A stretch of 64,000 nucleotides of DNA from Mucilaginibacter pankratovii (GTDB lineage Bacteria > Bacteroidota > Bacteroidia > Sphingobacteriales > Sphingobacteriaceae). The position numbers were made by a program, and so were the translations under genes. Shown here in pieces: positions 47,355 through 57,395 of the stretch. The DNA lies in assembly GCF_014773265.1 (NCBI RefSeq), contig NZ_JACWMY010000001.1:620001-684000 (forward strand), written 5' to 3'. The notes under the pieces are model-generated. The model did not search any database and was not told where the DNA came from. It saw only the letters and a program-made list of their open reading frames with translations. How positions within the stretch are numbered: position 1 is the stretch's first letter; each line of letters begins with the position of its first letter.

Positions 47355-49397
47355 ATGAAGATCAAATACATATTCTTAATTACGTTCCTTTGGAATAGCA
47401 TTCACAATTTGGCTTTCGGCCAACAATTTAAACACCCGGGACTTCTATCCGGAAAAGAAGATATTGCCCGCATTAGAAAGGGCATTTCCGATGGTCAGGC
47501 TGATATAACATCCGGCTATGATACATTCAAACAACATTTGCAAAGCCAGTATAGCTACCAGATGCAGGGCCCCTTGTCTGTCGTGAGCCGTAATCCCACA
47601 GTTGGGCAAACAATTTATGACAACGATGCCAATGCAGCTTATCAAAACGCAATGATGTGGGCAATATCAGACAATAAACTATATGCACAAAAAGCGGTTG
47701 AAATCATTAACGCCTGGTCAGATAAATTAAAAACAATAAGCGGAAAGGACGCTGTTTTGATGGCTGGTTTAGGACCGTTTAAAATGATCAACGCAGCCGA
47801 ACTGCTTCGCTATACTTATCCCGAATGGAATAATGAGGATATAAAAAAAACGGAGAAGCATTTTAAAGAAGTAATTTATCCGGTTATAAAAAATTTCGCA
47901 CCGTTTGCCAATGGCAATTGGGATGCAGCTGCTTTAAAGACAGTTATGGCCATTGGCATATTTTGTAATGACAGGGGAATATTTGAAAATGCCATTCGCT
48001 ATTACAAAAATGGAGCAGGCGACGGTAGTCTACCTAATTACATCATTAATCAGACCGGGCAATGCCAGGAAAGCGGCAGGGATCAGGCTCATACACAATT
48101 AGGGCTCGCACATTTGGCCGACTGCTGCGAAATGGCCTGGCATCAGGGTTTAGATTTATATGGATATGATGATAATTTGTTGTTAAAAGGATTTGAATAC
48201 ACTGCCAAATATAACCTTGGCTATGATGTGCCTTTTGTTGCTACTGCAGACAGGACCGGAAAATATACTCACTATAAGATATCAGAGGAAGGGCGCGGCA
48301 AAATCAGGGCTATTTATGAGGAATTGTATAACCATTTTGTAAAAAGACGGGGCATGTCCGCCCCTTACACTGCAGAAGCAGCTACCAGAATTCGGCCGGA
48401 ACCTCAAGGGTTACCTGGCGCTGATCATATTGGGTTTGGCACCTTTTTATATAGCCGATCTGGCCCGGATGATTTACATTCATCTCCTCCATCTGCTCCG
48501 GCCGGCTTGACTATTGAAACTTCGGGAAAAGCAAACCAATTGGGTTGGGTTCCGGTTGAAGGCAGTAAATGCTATAAAATCAAGCGGTCAACGTTTCCGG
48601 GCCGCAATTACCAGATCATTGCTAAATCTGTTAGGGAACCATTTTTTTTGGATAAGTCAGCTAAACCTCATCAAATTTATTATTACACAGTTTCAGCTCA
48701 AAATCAATACGGAGAAAGCGCGCCCAGCTATCCGGCTTCGATAGCTACCGGTTTGCCTGATAAATGGTCGATTAAGGATATTGGCCTTTTAACCCCGACA
48801 GCGAAGCCAAACAGTTTACATAACAAAAGTGCAAGCTCCGGAACTGTATCATTTGACGGCACCCAGTATAGGGTTGAGGGTATGGGAACTGGATTAGACA
48901 GTGCTGCCGATCACTTTACTTATCTTTACCAACGAATGATTGGAAACGGCTCCATCACCGTTCGTTACGTTCCCCAATTAAGTTCGCAATTTTCGCAATT
49001 CGGCCTTATCGTTCGGCAAGGGTTGCAAATTAATGCACCCACAGCGGCCATTATTATTGGGCCGGAAATTTCAAAACAGATCGAAGCTCCGGAGTGGTCT
49101 GCAAAACACAAATTGCGAGAGGGCCAAAACGAAAATATGAGAACAATCGCCTCCAGTTTACCCTTGTCGGCACCGGGCGTTACCTATAGCCGACTGGTAG
49201 GAAATATTTGGTTAAAACTGGAAAAAAAAGGAAATTTAGTGATATCAGCGATTTCCACAGATGGACAAAACTGGCAGGAAATTGGCCAAACTGAATCTCG
49301 TAATTCTGCGCCGGTTTATATAGGGCTGGCAGTCGCTGCCGGCAAAACACAGCTAAGCACAACCGTTACGTTTGACCATGTCAAAATTGAACAGTGA
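47355..49397 (+). CDS. Alginate-lyase-fold polysaccharide lyase with FN3 and C-terminal beta-sandwich
   Basis: 680 residues, with a signal peptide (IFLITFLWNSIHNLAFGQ). Residues about 25-370 are an (alpha/alpha) toroid of the alginate lyase superfamily: FANGNWDAAALKTVMAIGIF (Asn188-Trp189) and GQCQESGRDQAHTQLGL (Gln238, Arg242, His246), then HFVKRRGMSAPYTAEAA. This pattern resembles PL38-type enzymes, from memory. A fibronectin-III-like domain (about 378-468, SPPSAPAGLTIETSGKANQ) and a 200-residue beta-sandwich (about 475-680, similar to DUF1349 lectin-like modules) follow. It would cleave a uronate-containing chain by beta-elimination; the exact polymer is open. First gene of the fifth region, on its own after the gntR terminator. 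Confidence 0.82.
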   Translation: MKIKYIFLITFLWNSIHNLAFGQQFKHPGLLSGKEDIARIRKGISDGQADITSGYDTFKQHLQSQYSYQMQGPLSVVSRNPTVGQTIYDNDANAAYQNAMMWAISDNKLYAQKAVEIINAWSDKLKTISGKDAVLMAGLGPFKMINAAELLRYTYPEWNNEDIKKTEKHFKEVIYPVIKNFAPFANGNWDAAALKTVMAIGIFCNDRGIFENAIRYYKNGAGDGSLPNYIINQTGQCQESGRDQAHTQLGLAHLADCCEMAWHQGLDLYGYDDNLLLKGFEYTAKYNLGYDVPFVATADRTGKYTHYKISEEGRGKIRAIYEELYNHFVKRRGMSAPYTAEAATRIRPEPQGLPGADHIGFGTFLYSRSGPDDLHSSPPSAPAGLTIETSGKANQLGWVPVEGSKCYKIKRSTFPGRNYQIIAKSVREPFFLDKSAKPHQIYYYTVSAQNQYGESAPSYPASIATGLPDKWSIKDIGLLTPTAKPNSLHNKSASSGTVSFDGTQYRVEGMGTGLDSAADHFTYLYQRMIGNGSITVRYVPQLSSQFSQFGLIVRQGLQINAPTAAIIIGPEISKQIEAPEWSAKHKLREGQNENMRTIASSLPLSAPGVTYSRLVGNIWLKLEKKGNLVISAISTDGQNWQEIGQTESRNSAPVYIGLAVAAGKTQLSTTVTFDHVKIEQ

Positions 49398-49624
49398 AAC
49401 ACGCAATGCCTATACCAGAAGGTATACTCTGTTGTTATCGTTCAGCATATTCTAACCTGTTCCAGTTCTAATTTGTGTACCTTATTCAATTTTCGGCGCA
49501 CTTAATTCCAACCGTACCAAATACTTAAAATATGAGAGAAGAAAAATAGCGCCTTTCAAACATTGTTTGGAGTATAAATCAATAAAGCTTCTGTCTATGC
49601 ATTGTCTGTCCTCAAAAAACTATC

Positions 49625-51514
49625 ATGATAAACATAAAACCCGGCGTATTCGCAAGCATAATTTCTGCCTTACTGGTAACAGCAAGTACTTGTTCACTTT
49701 TAAAGGCGCAAAACAGACAGGAAACCTCTCTGGAATCACCCGATCACAAAACTAAAATCGAATTAAAGTTAACCGAAGCGGGCCAGCTGTCTTATCAATT
49801 GAAATTTAACGGGCAAAGGGTAACAGAATGGTCTCTCTTAGGCTTAGAAACGAGCGGCCCGGTTTTATCCAACGGCATTAGGATTGAAAGCCACAATAAA
49901 ACAAAACATAAAAACAGTTTCGATTGGCCGCTGGGAGAAGATAAGCGTATAAATAACGTTTACCACCAATTGGTTTTGCACTGCAAGTCGTCTAACGCTA
50001 AATTTGATTTAGTTATGCGGGCATATAATGGGAGCTTCGGATTTCGTTACATTGATAAAGATATAGGTATAGTAAAATTGCATAGGGAGTTAACAGAATT
50101 TAATCTCGCCGACAGTTATGACATTTTTCAATACCATGAAGAATCTATTTTTCGGCGGGTGTCGTTAAATGACCTATCGGGAATTTGCGACCTGCCAGCC
50201 ACATTGGTCTCCGGAAAGAAACTTTACATTAGCATTGGCGAGGCGGAAAACCGCAATTTTACCAAATGCGTATTAGTTAAGGGCCAAACACCAAATAGTC
50301 TTAAGTTCAATTTCTACACGGATACGATTTATAAAAATGGGAAGATTCAGTCTATAAACAAAGATAGTAACGTGGGATTTCGGGATAGCCTAATTTCTCC
50401 ATGGAGAACCATCAGTTGTAGCACTACGGCGATCGGCCTGCACGAATTCAGCCAGCTTAATTTAAAACTTACAACTCCATTAACAAACGAAGTTCCACTC
50501 AATATCAAGCCTGGAAAGGTTTTTAGAGTGCCAGTAACTACTAATGGGGGGATTGGCGGTATTGATCTGGCAAAAAAAATGAATTTTCAATATATTATGT
50601 TTGATGCCGGCTGGTACGGTGCGGAATTCCGCACAACCTCTGATCCGACAAAGGCCATTCCGGAACTGGACCTTCCAAAGGTGATCGAATATGGTCGTGT
50701 TAATGGCATAGGCGTTATTTTGTATGTAAACTACGTAGGCTTGAAAGCTAAACTCGACACCATCCTGCCACTTTACAAAAAATGGGGAGTAAGCGGACTA
50801 AAGTTTGGTTTTGTTGATGGTGGCACTCAAAGTGGCTTGGCCTGGCTGGATACAGCCGTTAAAAAGACGAATGATTATGGCTTTATACTTAACATTCACG
50901 ATCATTATAAGCCTACCGGTTTAAGTCGTAGATACCCATACCTGTTATCGCAGGAAGGTATCCGTGGCGACGAAAACAGTCCGGATGCATTTCACAACAC
51001 GGTGCTTCCTTTTACGCGCTTTATAGCCGGCCCTGCAGATTTTACGTTCTGCTATCCCAACGCCGCCAATGCTTTCAGTAAAAATATAAAAGTTAGTAAA
51101 GTGCAACAATTAGCGTTGACTGTTATTTACTTTGACCCGCTACAGGCCATTTTTTGGTACGGCCGCCCCGAAGATTATAATACGAATGATCCGGATCTTC
51201 AGTTTTTAAAAGCTGTTCCGACCGTTTGGGATGAATCAAAATACCTGAAAGGAGATATCGGCGAATCTATCTGTGTCGCACGCCGCAAGGGCGAAGTGTG
51301 GTATTTGGGGAGTGCGTCGGGTTTAATTCCGCTTTCTACAGAACTTCAATTGAGTTTTTTACGAAAACATACTTCTTATACAGCTACCATATATGAAGAT
51401 GACGGCAATAATGGCGTAAAAATTATAACGCGAAAGGTTACATCAAAGGACAAATTACCTGTGCAAATATCAGAGAAAAGCGGACAGGCGGTAATCGTTT
51501 CGCCAACATTATAA
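49625..51514 (+). CDS. GH97 family glycoside hydrolase
   Basis: 629 residues with a signal segment (GVFASIISALLVTASTCSLL). GH97 order: N-terminal beta-supersandwich (about 32-285, SLESPDHKTKIELKLTEAG), TIM barrel (about 290-545, NFQYIMFDAGWYG, then ILNIHDHYKPTGLSRRYPYL and SQEGIRGDE with Glu444), C-terminal beta-domain (about 550-629, YTATIYEDDG). Retaining GH97 enzymes have K-x-D-F at the nucleophile; here it reads GLKFGFVDGG (Lys393, Gly395), so that Asp is absent and mechanism and substrate cannot be taken from the studied alpha-glucosidases or alpha-galactosidases. It stands 227 nt after the lyase gene. Confidence 0.88.
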   Translation: MINIKPGVFASIISALLVTASTCSLLKAQNRQETSLESPDHKTKIELKLTEAGQLSYQLKFNGQRVTEWSLLGLETSGPVLSNGIRIESHNKTKHKNSFDWPLGEDKRINNVYHQLVLHCKSSNAKFDLVMRAYNGSFGFRYIDKDIGIVKLHRELTEFNLADSYDIFQYHEESIFRRVSLNDLSGICDLPATLVSGKKLYISIGEAENRNFTKCVLVKGQTPNSLKFNFYTDTIYKNGKIQSINKDSNVGFRDSLISPWRTISCSTTAIGLHEFSQLNLKLTTPLTNEVPLNIKPGKVFRVPVTTNGGIGGIDLAKKMNFQYIMFDAGWYGAEFRTTSDPTKAIPELDLPKVIEYGRVNGIGVILYVNYVGLKAKLDTILPLYKKWGVSGLKFGFVDGGTQSGLAWLDTAVKKTNDYGFILNIHDHYKPTGLSRRYPYLLSQEGIRGDENSPDAFHNTVLPFTRFIAGPADFTFCYPNAANAFSKNIKVSKVQQLALTVIYFDPLQAIFWYGRPEDYNTNDPDLQFLKAVPTVWDESKYLKGDIGESICVARRKGEVWYLGSASGLIPLSTELQLSFLRKHTSYTATIYEDDGNNGVKIITRKVTSKDKLPVQISEKSGQAVIVSPTL

Positions 51515-51841
51515 TTTTATGCCGGAAAATCTTAAACAATCTCCGGTGTAAAATTCTTAACAATATTCTGTCAGCGATCAGCCAATTTAAGTTCCTGTAC
51601 ATAACAGATTATTATATCCGTAGAGATTGCTAAAATCAAATCATGGTAGAGAATTCAGGTAGCCTACCTTTTTTGTTTATACCGACGTCACCTTAATTTA
51701 TCCCTTTACCCTGCTTAAAATTTTATTACAAGCAGCAGATACCGGTTCTTTTCCTACCAGCTATTCTGGCAACCCTGGTAAATCTTGAATGTTTCTATAT
51801 GTGGATAGAGTATCATTCTATAAAGTTCTTGTCTTAAAGGT
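51515..51841. other. Non-coding gap after GH97
   Basis: No gene seen. A 13-nt palindrome AGGTAGCCTACCT lies near 51657-51670, with too short a loop for a hairpin; it could be a protein-binding site. No clear terminator follows GH97. Confidence 0.4.
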
Positions 51842-52024
51842 ATGAACAAACAAACTTTGGATCAATTTCCCGATTTGGAAATCCACTTTTTGCAGCTACC
51901 TGTTACCGAAGATACAATCAATGCTCATTGGAATAAAATATGTTCGCAGATTTCTGTTGCTTCTACTGATGCAACTATCAATACTAACTTGCCTAAAGCA
52001 TCCGGCGAATTCGGGTCAATTTAA
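51842..52024 (+). CDS. Small hypothetical protein (60 aa), paralogue of the next ORF
   Basis: 60 residues, unrecognised. Positions FPDLE (9-13), E23, I26, HW (29-30), I33 and IS (37-38) recur at the same indices in the 49-residue ORF at 52163-52312, which argues that both are real and related. Hydrophilic, no signal peptide or membrane helix, predicted to form a helix around 22-38. It lies just upstream of the hybrid two-component regulator on the same strand. Function unknown. Confidence 0.55.
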   Translation: MNKQTLDQFPDLEIHFLQLPVTEDTINAHWNKICSQISVASTDATINTNLPKASGEFGSI

Positions 52025-52162
52025 ATAAACTGCTCAATAGAAATTCCAAACACACGGTAACCTAAAAACCCAGGTTATTTTTATATTTTTCAGGGTAATT
52101 AGATAGCTTGATACCTGTTAATTTATTTTAAAAAACAAGGTAATAGTTCTAATTTGCAGGTA

Positions 52163-52312
52163 ATGAAAAATAAAACAGAGGATGGGCCTGATTTAACTTC
52201 CTTAAAAATAAAAGATGTTAAAATAAGTGAAGAGAAAATCCTTTCCCACTGGACCGGAATTTTAGCAAAAATCAGCAGTGGAAAAAAAAAGAAGGTCTCA
52301 AATAAACGATAG
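52163..52312 (+). CDS. Small hypothetical protein (49 aa), paralogue of the previous ORF
   Basis: ATG at 52163 to TAG at 52312, 49 residues: begins MKNKTEDGPDLTSLK, has ISEEKILSHWTGILAKIS at 21-38 and a basic tail (GKKKKVSNKR). Compared with the 60-residue ORF upstream, T5, D7, E23, I26, H29, W30, I33, I37 and S38 fall on identical positions. Not recognised as any known family. The start of the hybrid regulator is 105 nt downstream. Function unknown; a regulatory or leader role is only a guess. Confidence 0.5.
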   Translation: MKNKTEDGPDLTSLKIKDVKISEEKILSHWTGILAKISSGKKKKVSNKR

Positions 52313-52417
52313 CAGCGTTTTAATGATAAAAAATGCCCGAATGCAATTTTTGAAACTGTTTTATTCTAAACCGAACTCACATGACGATATGTGCAGATTT
52401 GAGGAAACCGCCGAACA

Positions 52418-55400
52418 TTGAACGAATTAAAATTGAAAACTACTGTAATTAAGCTGCCGTATTTTCACATTGTCTGCTGGAAACAACTCTCAATTTGCTT
52501 TAGTATATTCTTATTACTGCTAACATCATTGACGGTAAGCGCCGCGCCGTTTATAGAACAGCTTGGATCAAAAGACGGTTTATCAAATAACGAGGTAAGA
52601 TGCATTTTTCAGGACTCCCGCGGGTTTATGTGGTTTGGCACTTACGATGGGCTGAACCGCTATGACGGCTATGATTTTAAAGTCTTCAGAAATAATCCGA
52701 AAGATCCGGGGTCAATCATTCACAGCTTTATCAATGCCATTGCAGAAGACAGTAAACACGCCATGTGGATTGGTACCCGACAAGGCGTAAGCGTACTTGA
52801 TCCAATCACTTTAAAATTCACAAAGGTTTTTTCCTTCCAACCAGGAATTCGAATTAGTCAAAAACTTACTTCCTTTGTTACTTCAATTAAAACTGACAAA
52901 ACCGGCGATATCTTTGTCGCAACTCAAAACAATGGACTTGTTATTTTTGACCATTCGTCGAAAGATCCAGGTATGGAGATACCATTTTTTGGGCCAGGCG
53001 GCAACCATTGGAATTATTCCGTTTCCACCTTATTTTTTTTCGATGAGCAACTTTTCCTTCTAATTGAAGGCAAAGGTTTGTGCATTTATGATCGCCACAA
53101 CAAAAGGTTATTATTATTAAACTCTAAATTAAAAAAAGCCAGTTGTATCTATGGGGAGAATAATATGCTTTGGATTGGCACTAACGCTGGTTTGTACCGC
53201 TATAATATTGGCCTTAACAGCTTTGAGCCGGCTTTGACAGAAACAGATGGCGGCCTTAGTTCGGGCAGGATAACTTGTTTAAAAGCTATGCCCGGTGATA
53301 AACTGTGGATTGGTACTGATGGAGGGGGAATTAGCATACTTAACAAAAAGACCGGAAGGGTAACCTATCTCACCGGGGGCTTTCGCAGACATGCCTTGTC
53401 CAGCAATGCCGTTTACTCGATATTTCTGGATAACGAAAACAGAAAATGGATTGGCACTTTACGGGGTGGAATCAACATAATTGATGATGTAAAAAACAGA
53501 TTTCAGAATATAGTTCAAGACCCCACGCTTTCCAATAGTTTAATAAACAATTTTGTGAAATCGCTTTATGAGGACACAAAGGACCGGATTTGGATTGGCA
53601 CCGATGGAGGCGGGCTCAGTATTTGGGATCGCAAAAATGAAAAATATGAAAATTACGTTTATAAAAAGAATCAGTATGGTAGCCTAAGCTCCAATTTCAT
53701 TACCAGCATCAAACAGGATTATACCGGCAAAATCTGGGTGGCAACTTACAGTTCCGGTATCGATCTTTTCCAGCCAAAGACAAAAACCTTTAAAACATAT
53801 GTCGGCCTGGACGAACAAGGCAAAGCAAATCACAAATTTTTTTGGTTGCTTTTTGAAGATCACTTTAAAAATTTATGGGCAAGCGGCCTCCAGGATGGCC
53901 TTTTTCTTTATGACCGGGCAAATGACCAGTTCAGGCTTTTTGATCCTTCTGTTAAAAACATATTAGCTTTCCATGAAGACTTGAATGGACAACTGTGGGC
54001 AGGAACGTTTGATGGTTTGTTCCGATTAGACATTAAGAATAAAAAACACCTGTATTACGCAATAGGTAAACCTGTAAGGGCTATTCACGAAGATAAAAAA
54101 CAACAGTTTTGGATAGGGACGGAAGCGGGTTTGATGCTGTTTAACAAGAATCGGAAGGCAGTAGTAAAACAGTTTACTACAGACGACGGGTTAAGCAGTA
54201 ATAACGTCCTTGGTATTGAGGAAGAAAAGGGAGGAGACCTTTGGTTGAGCACGTTTAACGGACTTTCAAAATTCAATTCGAAAAGTGGAAAGTTTACCAA
54301 TTTTACCCAAAGCGATGGATTGCAAAATAAGGAGTTCAACTTTAATGCGTCGTTAACGCTTCGTTCAGGCGAAATGGCATTTGGCGGGATCAACGGTTTA
54401 AGCATATTTTTGCCAGAGAAGATCCTTCCCCTTAAGAATAAGCCAAACCTGGTTGCAACCGCAATAAACCTTAATAATCATTCTATTAACGATCAGGCAA
54501 ATTATATATCGGCGATTACAGATCAACAAATTTCTGAAATCACTGTACCATATAACCAGGCTTCCTTATCGGTCAAATTTGCGGCTATAGAATTTACGGC
54601 TCAGGAACGCATCAATTATAGGTACGTGATGAAAGGTTGGGATCGCGGATGGAACAATTCAGGGCAGAATCGCAATGCCGTATATACGCGACTTAATCCC
54701 GGAACCTATACCCTACTCATCAATTGCACCAATGCTGAAGGGCAATGGATCAGCAAAACAATTTCGTTGCGGGTAATCGTTCTGCCTCCCTGGTATCTCA
54801 CATGGTGGGCCATTGCGTTTTATATCGGTATATTAATTTGCTGCGTCTATTGGTTCCTGAACTATCGATTTAGGGAAACTCGTTTACGATATGAAATTAA
54901 AATCGCAAAAGCAAACGCAGACAATCAACAGAAACTTCAAGAAAAAGAAAGGGAACTTAACGAAAGACGGGTAGAGTTTTTCACGGGAATTTCTCACGAA
55001 TTTAGAACACCGCTATCGTTAATTATAAATCCGATTAAAGATATTTTGACACGCAATGGAAATGAAAACAGGAACGATTTAAGTTTGGTGTATCGAAATG
55101 CGAGAAGGTTACTCAGCCTTGTCGATCAACTTCTCCTGTTTCGAAAAGCGGAGGCAGGTGCTGAAAATATTTGCGTCACACCTCTAAATATTGGTATGGT
55201 TTGTCAAGAAGTCTTCCTTTGCTTCGTCCAGCAAGCTAAAGCGGCGGACTTGACATTTGAATTGACGGTACCTGAAGAAGAAGTGATAATTTATGGGGAG
55301 CGGGAAAAGATCGAAATCATATTATTCAATTTGATTTCAAATGCAATAAAATATTCGCCGCATGGAAAAATTGTAAAAGTGCAGCTCCACTCCAACCAGG

Positions 55401-56572
55401 ATGACGTTTTAATTAAAGTTATAGATAACGGGAACGGAATTCCAACGACGATCGGCGATAAGATCTTTAACAAATTTTATCGTTCGAGAGATGCTGGCCA
55501 TCCCGTTAAAGCCGGTTTCGGTATTGGCCTTTATCTCGCTAAACAATTTACGGGCGATCATTTTGGAACGCTTACGTATGAAAGTGCTCCCGGCTCAGGA
55601 ACAACTTTCTTGCTTAAACTTAAAAAAGGCATTGCACATTACCCTGAAAATGCCGTTTCACTGATTGCGGATTCATCTTCCGAAATATTAAGTGAACTAT
55701 CTGATCAGCCTTTGGTGCTGAATGACAATTTAGGTGTTAACGTAAAAACTGAAGAGTTTTTGGGAATGGATATCTTTTCAGATAAAAAATCGGTCCTAAT
55801 CATTGATGATGACCTTGATATACGAAAATATATCAAAAGTATACTGGAAAGCCAGTATATAATTTTCGAGGCAGAAGATGGTAACTCCGGATTACTTTTG
55901 GCAAGGGAAAAGAATCCTTCGCTTATCATTTGCGATGTTATGATGCCTGGAATGAACGGGCTTGAACTGTGCTCTCTAATCAAGAAGGATCCGTCGATGA
56001 ATTTTATTCCGATGATTTTGTTAACTGCATCCTCCTCGCCGGAAGGAAAAATAAAAGGGCTGGAAAGCGGTGCGGATGATTATATCAGTAAACCTTTTGA
56101 AAGTGACGTTCTCACGGCGAGGGTTGCCAACCTTTTGTTGATCAGAAGTAACCTGCAAAATTATTTCTATAACGCGATCACTCTTAAATCTGCTGAGATA
56201 AATATTTCTGATGAATACAAACAGTTCCTCGAAAAATGCATAACCATCGTTGAATCTCATATGACAGATTCAAACTTCAATACTCAAATGCTTGCTGCAG
56301 AACTTGGCGTTAGCCGTTCTAATCTTTTCCGCAAAGTGAAATCATTGTCTGGTCATAACATCAACGGATTCATCAGATTTATACGTCTTCGTAAAGCCGC
56401 TGAATTGTTGATCCAAACTGAGCTCAACGTTAATGAAGTGGCTCTGGGAACTGGTTTTAACGAAATAAAGTATTTCAGGACGCAGTTCCACAAGTTATTC
56501 AAAACAAACCCTTCGGATTTTGCCAAACAAAACCGCCGGATTTTCAAAAAGAAATATAACGTCATCGATTAA
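52418..56572 (+). CDS. Hybrid two-component system sensor/regulator (HTCS)
   Basis: 1384 residues in one chain. Signal/anchor about 22-42; two beta-propellers of Reg_prop repeats (about 45-665, many WIGT and LWIGTDGGG blades); Y_Y_Y domain (about 705-787); membrane helix about 795-815; HisKA with phospho-His860 in FFTGISHEFRTPLSLI; HATPase with N-box NLISNAIKYS (about Asn975) and GFGIGLYLAK; receiver domain (about 1125-1240) with Asp1131-1132, phospho-Asp1173 (ICDVMMPG) and Lys1225; AraC-type HTH (about 1280-1375, MLAAELGVSRSNLFRKVK). All catalytic residues are present. HTCS proteins bind an oligosaccharide in the periplasm and switch on a local PUL. An upstream in-frame stop at 52400-52402 and the lack of an early ATG make TTG at 52418 the likely start. 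Confidence 0.93.
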   Translation: MNELKLKTTVIKLPYFHIVCWKQLSICFSIFLLLLTSLTVSAAPFIEQLGSKDGLSNNEVRCIFQDSRGFMWFGTYDGLNRYDGYDFKVFRNNPKDPGSIIHSFINAIAEDSKHAMWIGTRQGVSVLDPITLKFTKVFSFQPGIRISQKLTSFVTSIKTDKTGDIFVATQNNGLVIFDHSSKDPGMEIPFFGPGGNHWNYSVSTLFFFDEQLFLLIEGKGLCIYDRHNKRLLLLNSKLKKASCIYGENNMLWIGTNAGLYRYNIGLNSFEPALTETDGGLSSGRITCLKAMPGDKLWIGTDGGGISILNKKTGRVTYLTGGFRRHALSSNAVYSIFLDNENRKWIGTLRGGINIIDDVKNRFQNIVQDPTLSNSLINNFVKSLYEDTKDRIWIGTDGGGLSIWDRKNEKYENYVYKKNQYGSLSSNFITSIKQDYTGKIWVATYSSGIDLFQPKTKTFKTYVGLDEQGKANHKFFWLLFEDHFKNLWASGLQDGLFLYDRANDQFRLFDPSVKNILAFHEDLNGQLWAGTFDGLFRLDIKNKKHLYYAIGKPVRAIHEDKKQQFWIGTEAGLMLFNKNRKAVVKQFTTDDGLSSNNVLGIEEEKGGDLWLSTFNGLSKFNSKSGKFTNFTQSDGLQNKEFNFNASLTLRSGEMAFGGINGLSIFLPEKILPLKNKPNLVATAINLNNHSINDQANYISAITDQQISEITVPYNQASLSVKFAAIEFTAQERINYRYVMKGWDRGWNNSGQNRNAVYTRLNPGTYTLLINCTNAEGQWISKTISLRVIVLPPWYLTWWAIAFYIGILICCVYWFLNYRFRETRLRYEIKIAKANADNQQKLQEKERELNERRVEFFTGISHEFRTPLSLIINPIKDILTRNGNENRNDLSLVYRNARRLLSLVDQLLLFRKAEAGAENICVTPLNIGMVCQEVFLCFVQQAKAADLTFELTVPEEEVIIYGEREKIEIILFNLISNAIKYSPHGKIVKVQLHSNQDDVLIKVIDNGNGIPTTIGDKIFNKFYRSRDAGHPVKAGFGIGLYLAKQFTGDHFGTLTYESAPGSGTTFLLKLKKGIAHYPENAVSLIADSSSEILSELSDQPLVLNDNLGVNVKTEEFLGMDIFSDKKSVLIIDDDLDIRKYIKSILESQYIIFEAEDGNSGLLLAREKNPSLIICDVMMPGMNGLELCSLIKKDPSMNFIPMILLTASSSPEGKIKGLESGADDYISKPFESDVLTARVANLLLIRSNLQNYFYNAITLKSAEINISDEYKQFLEKCITIVESHMTDSNFNTQMLAAELGVSRSNLFRKVKSLSGHNINGFIRFIRLRKAAELLIQTELNVNEVALGTGFNEIKYFRTQFHKLFKTNPSDFAKQNRRIFKKKYNVID

Positions 56573-56816
56573 TAATCAAAACGGCCGGTCGGTATGTCTT
56601 AATCACTTACAGGACTTTTATGGCCAAATTATACCCTTTAAATGACCGTTTTCTACCCTATATTTCTGACAGAATCCCATCATTTTAGCTTCTGCAAAAC
56701 CAAATTATAACGCGTCGTTAAACTTTTACTTTTCAGAACCCACAACTGTTAATTCATAAGTGTTCTGGCGAAGCTGTTGACGGAGTTTTTTAAAGTTGCT
56801 AAGCTATAAACCACAT

Positions 56817-57395
56817 ATGAGTAATAACAATCAATTATCAATCTGGTGGGATGAATCCCGACTGGGTAATGTTAAATCCTTCGGACAAATTCATCATGCA
56901 TTATACCCTTCCTTATACCGCTATATTTTTAAGATAATTAAAGACGATGACATCTGTCAAGATCTTCTCCAGGACCTTTTTGTAAAATTGTGGGAAAAAA
57001 AAGAGGCCATCGGTGCCATTAGTTTTGTAAAAGTTTACTTCTTCAGAACAGCCAGATCTTTAACTATCAATCATCTCAAATGCATTAGAAACCAAAATGT
57101 GCCGTTTGAAGAAGGAATGGAAGCTGACTTTGTTTTTTCGCAAGAGGAAATTGTCGTAAAAGATGAAAGTCACTCGGAATTGTCCAAAATGCTAACAATC
57201 GCATTAAATACCTTGCCTAAAAGGCAGCGCGAAATGATATTTTTAAAGTACTTCGATGGATGGGATTATGACGAAATTGCCGCCGTGACGGGTATTAATT
57301 ATCAATCTGTGGTAAATCACGTTCATCGGGGGATCGTCCATTTAAGAAACCGAACGGCAGATAAAAACTCACTTAATTTCCTTCTTGCCGTTTAG
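56817..57395 (+). CDS. ECF-type RNA polymerase sigma factor without FecR
   Basis: 192 residues from the ATG at 56817 (an in-frame TTG at 56796 adds seven residues). Region 2 about 20-90 (FGQIHHALYPSLYRYIFKII, then DICQDLLQDLFVKLWEKKEA); region 4 about 120-180 (LNTLPKRQREMIFLKYFDGW, later EIAAVTGINYQSVVNHVHRG). No anti-sigma gene follows, and the SusC downstream lacks an STN domain, so this is not a FecI/FecR/STN relay. It lies between the HTCS and susC, 244 nt and about 450 nt away. It may be an amplifier controlled by the HTCS, as an inference. Confidence 0.9.
   Translation: MSNNNQLSIWWDESRLGNVKSFGQIHHALYPSLYRYIFKIIKDDDICQDLLQDLFVKLWEKKEAIGAISFVKVYFFRTARSLTINHLKCIRNQNVPFEEGMEADFVFSQEEIVVKDESHSELSKMLTIALNTLPKRQREMIFLKYFDGWDYDEIAAVTGINYQSVVNHVHRGIVHLRNRTADKNSLNFLLAV

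Noticed and set aside
51657..51670. AGGTAGCCTACCT followed by Ts as a terminator for GH97
   Set aside because: The palindrome has a one-base centre, so no hairpin loop can form.
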